A stretch of DNA of 62,575 nt. It comes from Acidobacteriaceae bacterium (GTDB lineage: Bacteria > Acidobacteriota > Terriglobia > Terriglobales > Acidobacteriaceae). How positions within the stretch are numbered: position 1 is the first letter of the stretch; each line of letters starts with the position of its first letter. The stretch is taken from assembly GCA_003156805.1 (NCBI GenBank), contig PMHV01000036.1, forward strand, positions 1 through 62,575, in the 5' to 3' direction. The position numbers and the translations under genes were made by a program. Positions 26,071-33,346 of this stretch are shown one piece after another. The notes under the pieces are model-generated. The model saw nothing but the letters and a program-made list of their open reading frames with translations, did not search any database and was not told the DNA's origin.

Positions 26071-27102
26071 CTACGCGTACACATAGTGCAACGCTTCTTC
26101 CGGCGCTGGCAAAGGGCTAGCCAACGCGAACTTCACGGCGTCTTTCACCTCAGCACGAGCAGCGTCCTCGATACGTTTGGCTCCGGCTTCGATCAGAACA
26201 CGGTCCTTCGTCAGCCGGGCACGAAACTTGACTACCGGGTCTTTGGACTTCCATTTGGCGAACTCTGCCTTGTTGCCATAAACCGCCACAGCCTCGTGTT
26301 CTGGAAATTGGGTGGGCAGCGGGGGCACCGTGATTACATTTCCATGAGCGCTCAGGCGGTAGAACTTCGATTCGATCAAGCTCGGTCCCTTGCCGGCGCG
26401 CGCCCGCTCCGCCGCCTTTTCCGCCACCTTATACACAGCGAGAGGGTCGGTGCCATCCACCGTCGTACCGGGAATACTGAACGCTTCCGCCTTTTTCGAC
26501 AGCGGATCACCGGCGATGGCATTGGCATCCTCCAGGCTGAAATGAGTGTAAGCCTGATATTGATTGTTTTCGAGAACGTACACGACGGGTAGCTTCCACA
26601 CCGCGGCCATGTTCAGCGATTCGAAAAATACCCCTTGTTTCGCCGCTCCATCTCCGAAGAAGCAGAAAACGACCTGACCGGTCTTCTTCACCTGTGCGGT
26701 CAGCGCAGCACCGGTCGCATGCGCAATGCTCTGACCGATGATTCCCGAGGTTCCAGGAAAGTGATGGGCAGGGTCGGCCAGATGCATCGACCCGCCGAAA
26801 CCTTTGCACAGTCCATCTTTGCGGCCGAAGATCTCCGCCATGATTTTTCGTAACGGCGTGCCTAGCACAATTGGATAACCGTGACAGCGGTAGCTCGGCA
26901 TCACCAGATCGGTGTCGCGGCGCGTGGACAAAGTTCCCACAATGCTGGCTTCGGCTCCATCGCCCAAGTGGGCGTGCCCTCGAATCGCTCCCGGGTGTTC
27001 GATAAAGGCTCGCTTTACCGCTTCTTCGAATTCACGGATGCGCACCATCTGCGTATACATCCAAACCAGGCGATCTTTTCCGAACTCTTTTTTCTTTTTC
27101 AT
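26071..27102 (-). CDS. TPP-dependent 2-oxoacid/acetoin dehydrogenase E1 subunit alpha
   Basis: 343 residues. It carries the TPP motif GDGAAKQGVFFESLNMAAVWKLPVVYVLENNQ with GDG at the start and NN near the end; HLGDGAEASIVG and KGFGGSMHLADPAHHFPGTSG are hallmarks of the E1 alpha/acetoin group. It pairs with the downstream beta gene. The start overlaps the stop of the lipoyl-domain gene by four bases, so translation is coupled. The operon has no E2 catalytic domain and no E3, so the complex must borrow them or use the lipoyl protein as a free acceptor. Confidence 0.88.
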   Translation of the reverse strand: MKKKKEFGKDRLVWMYTQMVRIREFEEAVKRAFIEHPGAIRGHAHLGDGAEASIVGTLSTRRDTDLVMPSYRCHGYPIVLGTPLRKIMAEIFGRKDGLCKGFGGSMHLADPAHHFPGTSGIIGQSIAHATGAALTAQVKKTGQVVFCFFGDGAAKQGVFFESLNMAAVWKLPVVYVLENNQYQAYTHFSLEDANAIAGDPLSKKAEAFSIPGTTVDGTDPLAVYKVAEKAAERARAGKGPSLIESKFYRLSAHGNVITVPPLPTQFPEHEAVAVYGNKAEFAKWKSKDPVVKFRARLTKDRVLIEAGAKRIEDAARAEVKDAVKFALASPLPAPEEALHYVYA

Positions 27103-27401
27103 CGCGGGATCCTCCCAGACTTCTTAGATCCAGACCTCTTAGACCCATGCGAAGAATTATTTCTATCGTCGATGTGGCAAAGCGGCTCACCAACAGGCAC
27201 TTCAGCGGTTTCTCGAGCCAGAATTGTCAGCAAAGTACCAGCCGCCGGCGATTCCAGTTCGTAGCTGATTTTCTCAGTCTCCAGCTCGACCAGTGGATCC
27301 CCTGGCTTGACGCTGTCCCCTTCCCTCTTGATCCACCGCACTACAATGGCCTTGGTGCTGGTGACCCCGCCCGACTTCGGAACTATAACAGTCGTCAGCA
27401 T
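27099..27401 (-). CDS. Free-standing biotinyl/lipoyl carrier domain protein
   Basis: 100 residues from the ATG at 27401, which is preceded by a near-perfect GGAGGTGA; the longer frame to 27467 lacks a better start. Residues 1-80 form one lipoyl domain (IVPKSGGVTSTKAIVVRWIKREGDSVKPGDPLVELETEK in pattern, with the modifiable Lys in ETEKISYE). The tail (about 20 residues) is Ser/Lys/Arg-rich and ends shortly after the domain, so there is no peripheral-subunit-binding or acyltransferase domain. Likely a swinging-arm carrier for the E1 encoded downstream. First gene of the operon; its promoter lies next to the 50-bp operator. Confidence 0.83.
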   Translation of the reverse strand: MLTTVIVPKSGGVTSTKAIVVRWIKREGDSVKPGDPLVELETEKISYELESPAAGTLLTILARETAEVPVGEPLCHIDDRNNSSHGSKRSGSKKSGRIPR

Positions 27402-27490
27402 GGTCACCTCCGAATCCTTCGCGCGATTCCTGCCGGCAGGGACAAGACACGATTCAAACACGGGCAATCAAGCTCTGGCCCCGGATGGGA

Positions 27491-27540
27491 TTGTAGGCTA
27501 AAGTATCTTTATTGCCAGTAGGCACCTTTTTGTAACCTGG
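27491..27540. promoter_or_regulatory. 50-bp operator element, copy 1 (HxlR gene / E1 operon divergent region)
   Basis: AAAGTATCTTTATTGCCAGT and the following AGGCACCTTTTTGTAACC recur at 53841-53890 with very few changes, and inverted in weaker form at 53968-54025. The core TGCCAGTAGGCA is a TGCC-n4-GGCA dyad. It lies 20 bp before the HxlR gene and about 90 bp from the E1 operon start, fitting shared control by the HxlR protein. Confidence 0.65.
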
Positions 27541-27560
27541 CACCCTCTTGGAGGCTTTGA

Positions 27561-27959
27561 ATGGAGGAATTCTCTTGTCCGGTAAAGTTGACTGCCGACG
27601 TCATCGGCGGGAAATGGAAACCCTCAATTCTGTTTTATCTGGAGAGCGGGACGAAGCGTTTTGGCGAGTTGCGGAAGCGGATCCCAGGCCTGACCAAGAA
27701 AATGCTTACGCAACATCTTAGAGAGTTGGAACGCGACCAAATCGTTCACCGCAAGGTGTACGCTGTCGTGCCTCCCAGGGTGGAGTATTCGTTGACCCGC
27801 CACGGAGAAAGTCTGAAGGCGATTCTCAAGTTGATGTCGGCATGGGGCACGAAACACCGCGCTCGCTATGGGATCCCGAAGACTCAAATCCGTTATCCGA
27901 AGACTTCCGCGACTATCAGACGGGTACCGTTATCTGTTGAGGAAAGGCTTGCCATCTGA
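27561..27959 (+). CDS. HxlR/MarR-type winged-helix transcriptional regulator
   Basis: 132 residues, of which about 105 form the HxlR domain. Visible are the N-terminal Cys6 in [21 protein letters not shown], the recognition region [27 protein letters not shown] and the wing [17 protein letters not shown]. HxlR proteins act as dimers; the conserved N-terminal Cys senses electrophiles, aldehydes or quinones in studied members (HypR, YodB type), which fits control of aldehyde and oxoacid genes here. The tail past about residue 110 is basic and not conserved. Its gene sits next to the first operator copy, so autoregulation is likely. The thiolase gene follows. Confidence 0.88.
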   Translation: MEEFSCPVKLTADVIGGKWKPSILFYLESGTKRFGELRKRIPGLTKKMLTQHLRELERDQIVHRKVYAVVPPRVEYSLTRHGESLKAILKLMSAWGTKHRARYGIPKTQIRYPKTSATIRRVPLSVEERLAI

Positions 27960-28011
27960 TTTCTTTTCCGCGGGAAGGCCCCAGGTTACAAGTTGCACGG
28001 CGGAGGAGCGT

Positions 28012-29274
28012 ATGAACTCTGGTGTTAGAGGGCTGCAGTCGCAGTACGACGACATCTGGCTTGTGGATGGCGTGCGCACGCCTTTTGCGGACTACAACAC
28101 GGTGCTTGGACTGGTCTCTCCCATTGACTTGGGCATCAAGGTCGCCCGGGAGGTCTTCCGCCATTCCGGCGTTTCACCGGAGTCGGTTGGTTCCGTTGTG
28201 GCCGGCAATATGGCGCAAGCCTGCTTCGATGCCTATGTATTACCGCGCCACATTGGCATCTATTCGGGAGTCCCCGTTGAAGTGCCCGCGCACCTGGTGC
28301 AGCGAGTGTGTGGCACCGGAATTGAGGCGATTCTGCAGGCTGCGGATAGCATCAAGCTGGGCAGGACGGAGTTGGCCCTGGTCGTGGGAACCGAATCCAT
28401 GTCAAGGAATCCCGTGGCCGCTTACACCCACCGCGGCGGCTTTCGCATGGGACAGGTGGAATTCAAGGATTTCTTATGGGAGGCGCTTCTCGATCCCTGT
28501 CCGAATGTGACGATGGGAGGTTCGGCGGAAACGCTGGCCAAACGTTACAAGATTTCGCGGGAAGAAGCAGATCAGTTCGCGGGTGATAGTTTCAGCCGCG
28601 CGATAGCCGCCCAAAAGAGCTGCTTCCTCAGCGGAGAAATTGTCCCAGTAGTCAATGAAACCTTCGAACGTGAGGGATACAACGCGCGCGGCATCCGCCT
28701 TCCGAAGAAGGTGGAATCATTCAGCCAGGATAGTCACGTTCGTCCCTCGCCGCTTGAGGTGCTGGCCAAGTTGCCTCCTGCTTTCGGCGGCGTGCAGACC
28801 GGAGGGAACAGTTCCGGCATTGTGGACGGCGCAGCTGCGACTCTGGTCGCTTCGAGCGAATTCGTGCGCAAACAAAACAAGCCGCCGTTGGCGAAGGTGG
28901 TCGCGGGAGCGGTTGTGGGTGTTCCCCCGGAAATTATGGGGATCGGGCCGGTTCCGGCGATTCAGGCGGTTCTCGAAGTCAGCGGACTGCACCTCGATCA
29001 GATCGACCGGGTCGAAATCAACGAGGCCTTCGCGGCACAAACTCTGGTTTGCGAGCGCGAACTTGGATTGGATCACGCGAAGCTCAACGTGAACGGCGGG
29101 GCCATCGCCATCGGCCATCCCCTGGCTGCGACGGGCGTGCGTTTAGCGGTCACGCTTGCTCGCGAATTGAAGCGTTCGAACGGACGGTACGGAGTCGCTT
29201 CGGCATGTATTGGCGGAGGGCAGGGGATTGCACTCCTGGTGGAGAATACACAGGCGGAAACGGTCCGCGGCTAG
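28012..29274 (+). CDS. Thiolase (acetyl-CoA acyltransferase family)
   Basis: 420 residues from the ATG at 28012 with GGAGGAG upstream; the frame opens earlier, inside the regulator gene, but that start has no ribosome site. Catalytic residues are all visible: nucleophile Cys100 in VQRVCGTG, the loop NEAFAAQ, the His of GGAIAIGHPLAATG and the second Cys of ACIGGGQG. It cleaves 3-ketoacyl-CoA with CoA or runs the reverse condensation. In this setting it may serve beta-oxidative shortening of aryl side chains or 3-oxoadipyl-CoA. It is 53 bp after the regulator gene and may be co-transcribed with it. Confidence 0.9.
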   Translation: MNSGVRGLQSQYDDIWLVDGVRTPFADYNTVLGLVSPIDLGIKVAREVFRHSGVSPESVGSVVAGNMAQACFDAYVLPRHIGIYSGVPVEVPAHLVQRVCGTGIEAILQAADSIKLGRTELALVVGTESMSRNPVAAYTHRGGFRMGQVEFKDFLWEALLDPCPNVTMGGSAETLAKRYKISREEADQFAGDSFSRAIAAQKSCFLSGEIVPVVNETFEREGYNARGIRLPKKVESFSQDSHVRPSPLEVLAKLPPAFGGVQTGGNSSGIVDGAAATLVASSEFVRKQNKPPLAKVVAGAVVGVPPEIMGIGPVPAIQAVLEVSGLHLDQIDRVEINEAFAAQTLVCERELGLDHAKLNVNGGAIAIGHPLAATGVRLAVTLARELKRSNGRYGVASACIGGGQGIALLVENTQAETVRG

Positions 29275-29336
29275 CGAGCCAGGGCAAATCCATCGTTGCT
29301 GGACGCGATTTCCGACAATACTGATTTTCCAGTACG

Positions 29337-29735
29337 TCACACTGCGGCACTCGCAGCAGATGCCAGCATCCAGAGGAACACGTTAGCGCCAGCGCTGGCC
29401 ACTATCAGCGGCCTCTGAGCGGCGCGCGCGAACAGGCCGCCGACGACGGCATAGGCTGCCGAAAGCAGGCCCACCCAAATTGCCGCGGCCCCCATTGGCC
29501 GTCGACCGTTGAAGGACGATGAATACGCCCAGAGCAAGAGGAACGCAATGTACATCGCCGCCGAAGAGGAACTACCGACTAGCGCTGACATTGCTACATG
29601 GTCTCGGAGTCCATTAGCATCAACTTCGCGCTCCAAGTCCGATGCATCTTTGCGGAGACGGATGAACCAGGCAGCGCAGCACATTCCCAGAGCCGATACG
29701 GTTATCATCAGACAGGCGAGGGCGGGCACAGTCAT
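29337..29735 (-). CDS. Small membrane protein of unknown function
   Basis: 132 residues with three to four hydrophobic helices: an N-terminal one (about 5-25), one around 53-73 (AMYIAFLLLWAY), and two near the C-terminus (about 83-105 and 110-130). A short charged loop (RLRKDASDLEREVD) separates the first two. No family motif is recognised and no strong ribosome site precedes the ATG. It lies downstream of the amidohydrolase gene on the same strand with a 90-bp gap. Likely real because of the clear membrane pattern; function unknown. Confidence 0.5.
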   Translation of the reverse strand: MTVPALACLMITVSALGMCCAAWFIRLRKDASDLEREVDANGLRDHVAMSALVGSSSSAAMYIAFLLLWAYSSSFNGRRPMGAAAIWVGLLSAAYAVVGGLFARAAQRPLIVASAGANVFLWMLASAASAAV

Positions 29736-29825
29736 ACGTGTCTATGGTATGCGACGCTCTCCCGTCTAGGACAGCCCTCCGCGCCAGCTGCCCGTGCCCC
29801 CTTTATGGGATGGAAGAAGCAGCAG

Positions 29826-30695
29826 CTACCCTGGCCAGATGCTCAGCGCCGTCTTGCTCAAAATCTGCTGCTTGACTTCCTCTTTCAACGGCAGCGCACG
29901 AAAGTCATCCAGATTCTTTTTGATGTCGGGAACGCCGGGTCCGGGCCAGTCCGTTCCGAAAAGCGTCTTGTGCGCGATTTCTTCCAGACGCGGGAAATAT
30001 TTCAGCAGGGCCTTGGGCGGGATGCCGCTGATGTCGAGGTAAACATTGGGATGACGGCGTAGCAGGAAGAAAGCCGTGTGCATCCATAGCGGACGGCCGC
30101 CGTGGGCCAGCAGAATCTTCATCTTGGGGAAATCAACGGCGACATCGTCAATGAAAATGGGGTCGCCGTAGCGGTTGCGCGCGCCGTGAAAGATGGACGT
30201 TCCAGTGTGGAACATGACCGGGATTCCATTGGCTTCAGCCGCCCGGTAGATGACTTCCAATTCGGTTACCCCATTCATGTAGTCATTGGGAAACAGAAGC
30301 TGGTGGGGAGGGTGAATCTTGATCATGCGGATCTTCAGCCGCAGCAAGTGCTCGACGTCGGCCAGAATGTTCTGGCTGTGACGGGGATGCAGGCCGCCAC
30401 AGGAAATCAAACGCTTAGGGTTTTCCTTGACATAATCGGCGATCCACTGATTCACTGCGACCGTGAAGCCAATGACTTCAGGCGCCACGTAGTTGATGAG
30501 CACACCGCGATCGATGCCTGCGGCATCCATATGTTTGAGGAACAACTTGGGCGAACGGCAGAACTCGGAGATCTGCTCGAAGTTAGGCCGCTTGCGCCGG
30601 ATCAACTCCAGAGCGTCAGGACGGAACATCTGCATGGGAGCGATGTGGATGTGGCAGTCGGTGATCAAATTAGTCGTCAGCTCTGAGCAGGTCAA
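29826..30695 (-). CDS. Amidohydrolase 2 family metal-dependent hydrolase/decarboxylase
   Basis: 289-residue TIM-barrel protein. The metal motif DCHIHIAP is near the N-terminus (about residue 13), KIHPPHQL and MFHTGTSIFHG supply later His ligands, and LFGTDWPGPG holds the conserved catalytic Asp near the C-terminus. The family includes ACMSD-type decarboxylases, 4-oxalomesaconate hydratase and the aryl-beta-ketoacyl-CoA hydrolases of hydroxycinnamate breakdown. It is 45 bp downstream of the TetR gene on the same strand and so probably under the same operator. Given the nearby CoA ligase and thiolase, a role in side-chain cleavage of hydroxycinnamates is attractive but unproven. Confidence 0.83.
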   Translation of the reverse strand: MTCSELTTNLITDCHIHIAPMQMFRPDALELIRRKRPNFEQISEFCRSPKLFLKHMDAAGIDRGVLINYVAPEVIGFTVAVNQWIADYVKENPKRLISCGGLHPRHSQNILADVEHLLRLKIRMIKIHPPHQLLFPNDYMNGVTELEVIYRAAEANGIPVMFHTGTSIFHGARNRYGDPIFIDDVAVDFPKMKILLAHGGRPLWMHTAFFLLRRHPNVYLDISGIPPKALLKYFPRLEEIAHKTLFGTDWPGPGVPDIKKNLDDFRALPLKEEVKQQILSKTALSIWPG

Positions 30696-30740
30696 CTCGG
30701 ACGTCCAGAACCGTGCCCCGCTCCAACTATTGTCGTTGGT

Positions 30741-31376
30741 TCAGTGTCGCTTGACAGAGGACTTAATGCCCGCCAGGAAGATGTCGCCCACTTGGCGGGC
30801 TAAAGCGCCAGCCTCGGGGTCAACCTGTGGCTTATACCAGGTGTAGATCCAGTTCATCATCCCGAACAGACTGAGCACGGCGACACGAGTGTTGAACTCC
30901 AATCCTTTTTCCTGCTTTAGCGTCTCCACCAGTTCCGAACAGCCACGGTAGTATTCGCGCTTGAGGGCCGTCACCTCGGCGCCAAGGTGGCCCGCGAGCA
31001 CGTCATCCTCTTTAGAAAGCACCTTTGTCGCCTTGTAGTTCTCGGTAAGGAAATACTCGAAGTGGTTGAGGATGAAGGCACGCACTCGCGATTCGGAATC
31101 GTTCACGTCTCTAAGACGTTTTTGCAGCCGGTCTACCACCACCGTGAAGTAATGCTTTTGAATCAGGCAGAGCAGCTCTTCTTTTGATTCAAAGTAGTAG
31201 TACAGGCCCGCCAGCGAGAGACCGGTGACTCGCGACAAGTCGCGCATCGAGGCGCCCTCATAACCTTTCTCGTAAAAGACGGCGGTCGCGTGGTCGAGGA
31301 TTTTGGACAGCCGACGGTCAAAGCGCGTAGCGGGACGCGGGGTGGGGACGTCGGGCGTGACAGGGCCACTAATCAT
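30741..31376 (-). CDS. TetR/AcrR family transcriptional regulator
   Basis: 211 residues. The N-terminal HTH covers about residues 22-68 (LDHATAVFYEKGYEGASMRD, then LSRVTGLSLAGLYYYFESKE), the standard TetR pattern. The ligand-binding domain has C-terminal helices with MMNWIYTWYKPQVDPEAGAL, as in the TetR group with fatty-acid or aryl-CoA type ligands (TetR_C_33/KstR2-like). A palindrome touches the start codon region (31377-31395), so autorepression is likely. The same palindrome precedes the CoA ligase, lies upstream of the second TonB receptor and sits at pcaH, pointing to a local catabolic regulon. Confidence 0.9.
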   Translation of the reverse strand: MISGPVTPDVPTPRPATRFDRRLSKILDHATAVFYEKGYEGASMRDLSRVTGLSLAGLYYYFESKEELLCLIQKHYFTVVVDRLQKRLRDVNDSESRVRAFILNHFEYFLTENYKATKVLSKEDDVLAGHLGAEVTALKREYYRGCSELVETLKQEKGLEFNTRVAVLSLFGMMNWIYTWYKPQVDPEAGALARQVGDIFLAGIKSSVKRH

Positions 31377-31395
31377 CTATCGAACGTTCGTTAAT
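31377..31395. promoter_or_regulatory. TetR operator A, at the start codon of its own gene
   Basis: CTATCGAACGTTCGTTAAT contains the perfect palindrome CGAACGTTCG. It abuts the ATG of the TetR gene at 31376, so a bound repressor would block initiation. One of four near-identical sites in the window. Confidence 0.65.
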
Positions 31396-31579
31396 CTATC
31401 TTACCTAAAACCAGATGGGCCGGGCAAGTGTTTGTTGGGTAAGCCTGCAGCATCGAGTTCTTCCGCAAGCTTTGGTCTCCTGAAACTTCCGAACCTCGCT
31501 GAAGCTTGCTGTCTCGACTCTTCTATTCAGGTACCCCGATCCGCGCATGGTTCGATTCGCGACCGCGATGCCCTACACA

Positions 31580-31598
31580 CTAGCGAACGTCCGCTATA
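31580..31598 (+). promoter_or_regulatory. TetR operator B overlapping a TATAAT -10 of the CoA ligase gene
   Basis: CTAGCGAACGTCCGCTATA shares 14 of the 19 positions with site A. A perfect TATAAT sits at 31595-31600 and overlaps its end; the matching -35 is weak. The CoA ligase ATG is about 107 bp downstream. The rest of the 330-bp stretch 31377-31706 shows nothing else clear. Confidence 0.55.
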
Positions 31599-31706
31599 AT
31601 TTGCAAGTCGAAAAGTCCTTTCATTCTTGGATTAGACGACTGCCCAGAGTTGTGTAGCCGGAAGCTGCTTCTGCTCCGCACCGCCAACGACCGGGAAGGG
31701 GCTCTT

Positions 31707-33320
31707 ATGCTAGGCACGATGATGAACTACCCGCTGACGCTTACGCACATTCTTGAGCGGGCGGGCCGGCTCTTCCCCGAGCAGGAGATCGTTTCGCGCC
31801 TGCCGGATCATTCCTTGCATCGTTGCACCTACGCCGACGTGTACCGTAGGGCTCGCCGTCTGGCGGAAGCCTTGCAGAAAGCCGGTCTCCAGCGGGGGGA
31901 TCGCGTGGCCACGTTAATGTGGAACCACTACGCGCATGTAGAAGCTTACCTGGGCATTCCGGTCTCGGGCGGAGTGATGCATACGTTGAATCTGAGGCTG
32001 GCGCCACGCGAGATCGCCTACATCGCCAATCATGCGGGAGGCCGCTTTCTTATCGTGGATGACTCGCTTTTGCCGCTCTATGGACAAATTCGGGAGTGGA
32101 CCCGATTTGAGCGGGTGTTCGTGGTGGCTTTGAATGGGAATACAGTTCCGGAGGGCACCGAAAACTACGAGGATTTTCTCGGCACGGCGAGAGGTGATTT
32201 CCAATACCCGCAGCTCGAGGAAAACGAAGCTGCCACCTTGTGCTACACCTCGGGAACAACGGGTGTACCGAAGGGCGTTGCGTACACACATCGCTCGGTG
32301 TTCTTGCACACTTTTCTCCTGACCACGGCGGACAATTTCGCCGTTAGCCATTCGGACGTTCTCTTGCCGGTGGTCTCCATGTTTCACGTAAACGGCTGGG
32401 GATTTCCGTACGCCGCGGCGATGGTGGGATGCAAACTCGTTCTTCCCGGCCCCTATCTGGATGCGGAAAGTCTCCTGGAGTTGTTTGAAAAAGAGCACAC
32501 CACAGCTGCCGCAGGCGTGCCCACAATTTGGCTCAACGTCGTGGACTGTCTGGAAAAGCACCCCGGTCGCTGGAAGCTGCCTCAGATGCGGATCATCATT
32601 GGTGGTGCGGCACCTCCGTTAGCATTGATTCGCAAGCTGGAACAACGTGGCCTGAAGGTGCAGCAAGGTTGGGGCCTTACCGAAAGCAGTCCCCAGGCGA
32701 CAACCAACCAGATGAAGGCCCACATGAAGGATTGGCCGACCGAGAAGAAGCACGAAGTCCAAGCCACCGCGGGAATTCCGGTTCCGCTTGTCGATTTGAG
32801 GGTGATCCACGAGTCCGGAGAGGTTCCGCAGGACGGCAGGACTATGGGGGAGGTGCAGTTGCGCGGACCCTGGGTGGCCGCTTCTTACTTCGAACTGCCG
32901 GAGGAAACAGATAAATGGACCGAGGATGGCTGGTTCCGCACCGGCGACGTCGGTACAGTTGATTCGTACGGGTATCTGGCGATTGTGGACCGCACGAAAG
33001 ACCTGATCAAGTCAGGCGGCGAATGGATCAGCTCTGTGGATCTGGAGAACGCGTTGGTGGCTCACCCGGACGTGCGTGAAGCCGCAGTCATCGCGGTGCC
33101 GCACCCAATGTGGCAAGAGCGGCCGGTGGCGGTGGTCGTCGCTCGAGATCGAGCCAAACTGTCTTCAGAAAGCCTGCGCGACTTCCTCGCCGGCAAATTT
33201 GCCAAATGGCAGTTGCCCGACGCGTTCGTATTCGTAGATCAGTTGCCACACACGTCTACGGGAAAACTTCTCAAAGCGGAGCTGCGCCGACGCTACCACG
33301 ACTGGCAGTGGGACCGCTGA
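31707..33320 (+). CDS. AMP-forming acyl-CoA ligase (medium-/long-chain or aryl acid type)
   Basis: 537 residues from the ATG at 31707, with GAAGGGG upstream; an open frame reaches 31650. ANL-superfamily motifs are in order: P-loop YTSGTTGVPKGV (about 177-188), GWGLTESSP, the Asp of the YLAIVDRTKDLIKSGGEW hinge and the C-terminal catalytic Lys in TSTGKLLKAELR. It activates a carboxylic acid with ATP, then CoA. Sequence resembles fatty-acyl-CoA ligases of the AlkK type; in this catabolic island an aryl-propenoic or aryl acid substrate is possible. A TetR operator overlaps its promoter. Confidence 0.88.
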   Translation: MLGTMMNYPLTLTHILERAGRLFPEQEIVSRLPDHSLHRCTYADVYRRARRLAEALQKAGLQRGDRVATLMWNHYAHVEAYLGIPVSGGVMHTLNLRLAPREIAYIANHAGGRFLIVDDSLLPLYGQIREWTRFERVFVVALNGNTVPEGTENYEDFLGTARGDFQYPQLEENEAATLCYTSGTTGVPKGVAYTHRSVFLHTFLLTTADNFAVSHSDVLLPVVSMFHVNGWGFPYAAAMVGCKLVLPGPYLDAESLLELFEKEHTTAAAGVPTIWLNVVDCLEKHPGRWKLPQMRIIIGGAAPPLALIRKLEQRGLKVQQGWGLTESSPQATTNQMKAHMKDWPTEKKHEVQATAGIPVPLVDLRVIHESGEVPQDGRTMGEVQLRGPWVAASYFELPEETDKWTEDGWFRTGDVGTVDSYGYLAIVDRTKDLIKSGGEWISSVDLENALVAHPDVREAAVIAVPHPMWQERPVAVVVARDRAKLSSESLRDFLAGKFAKWQLPDAFVFVDQLPHTSTGKLLKAELRRRYHDWQWDR

Positions 33321-33346
33321 GACCACCGCGCACACTTTGAGCGGAC

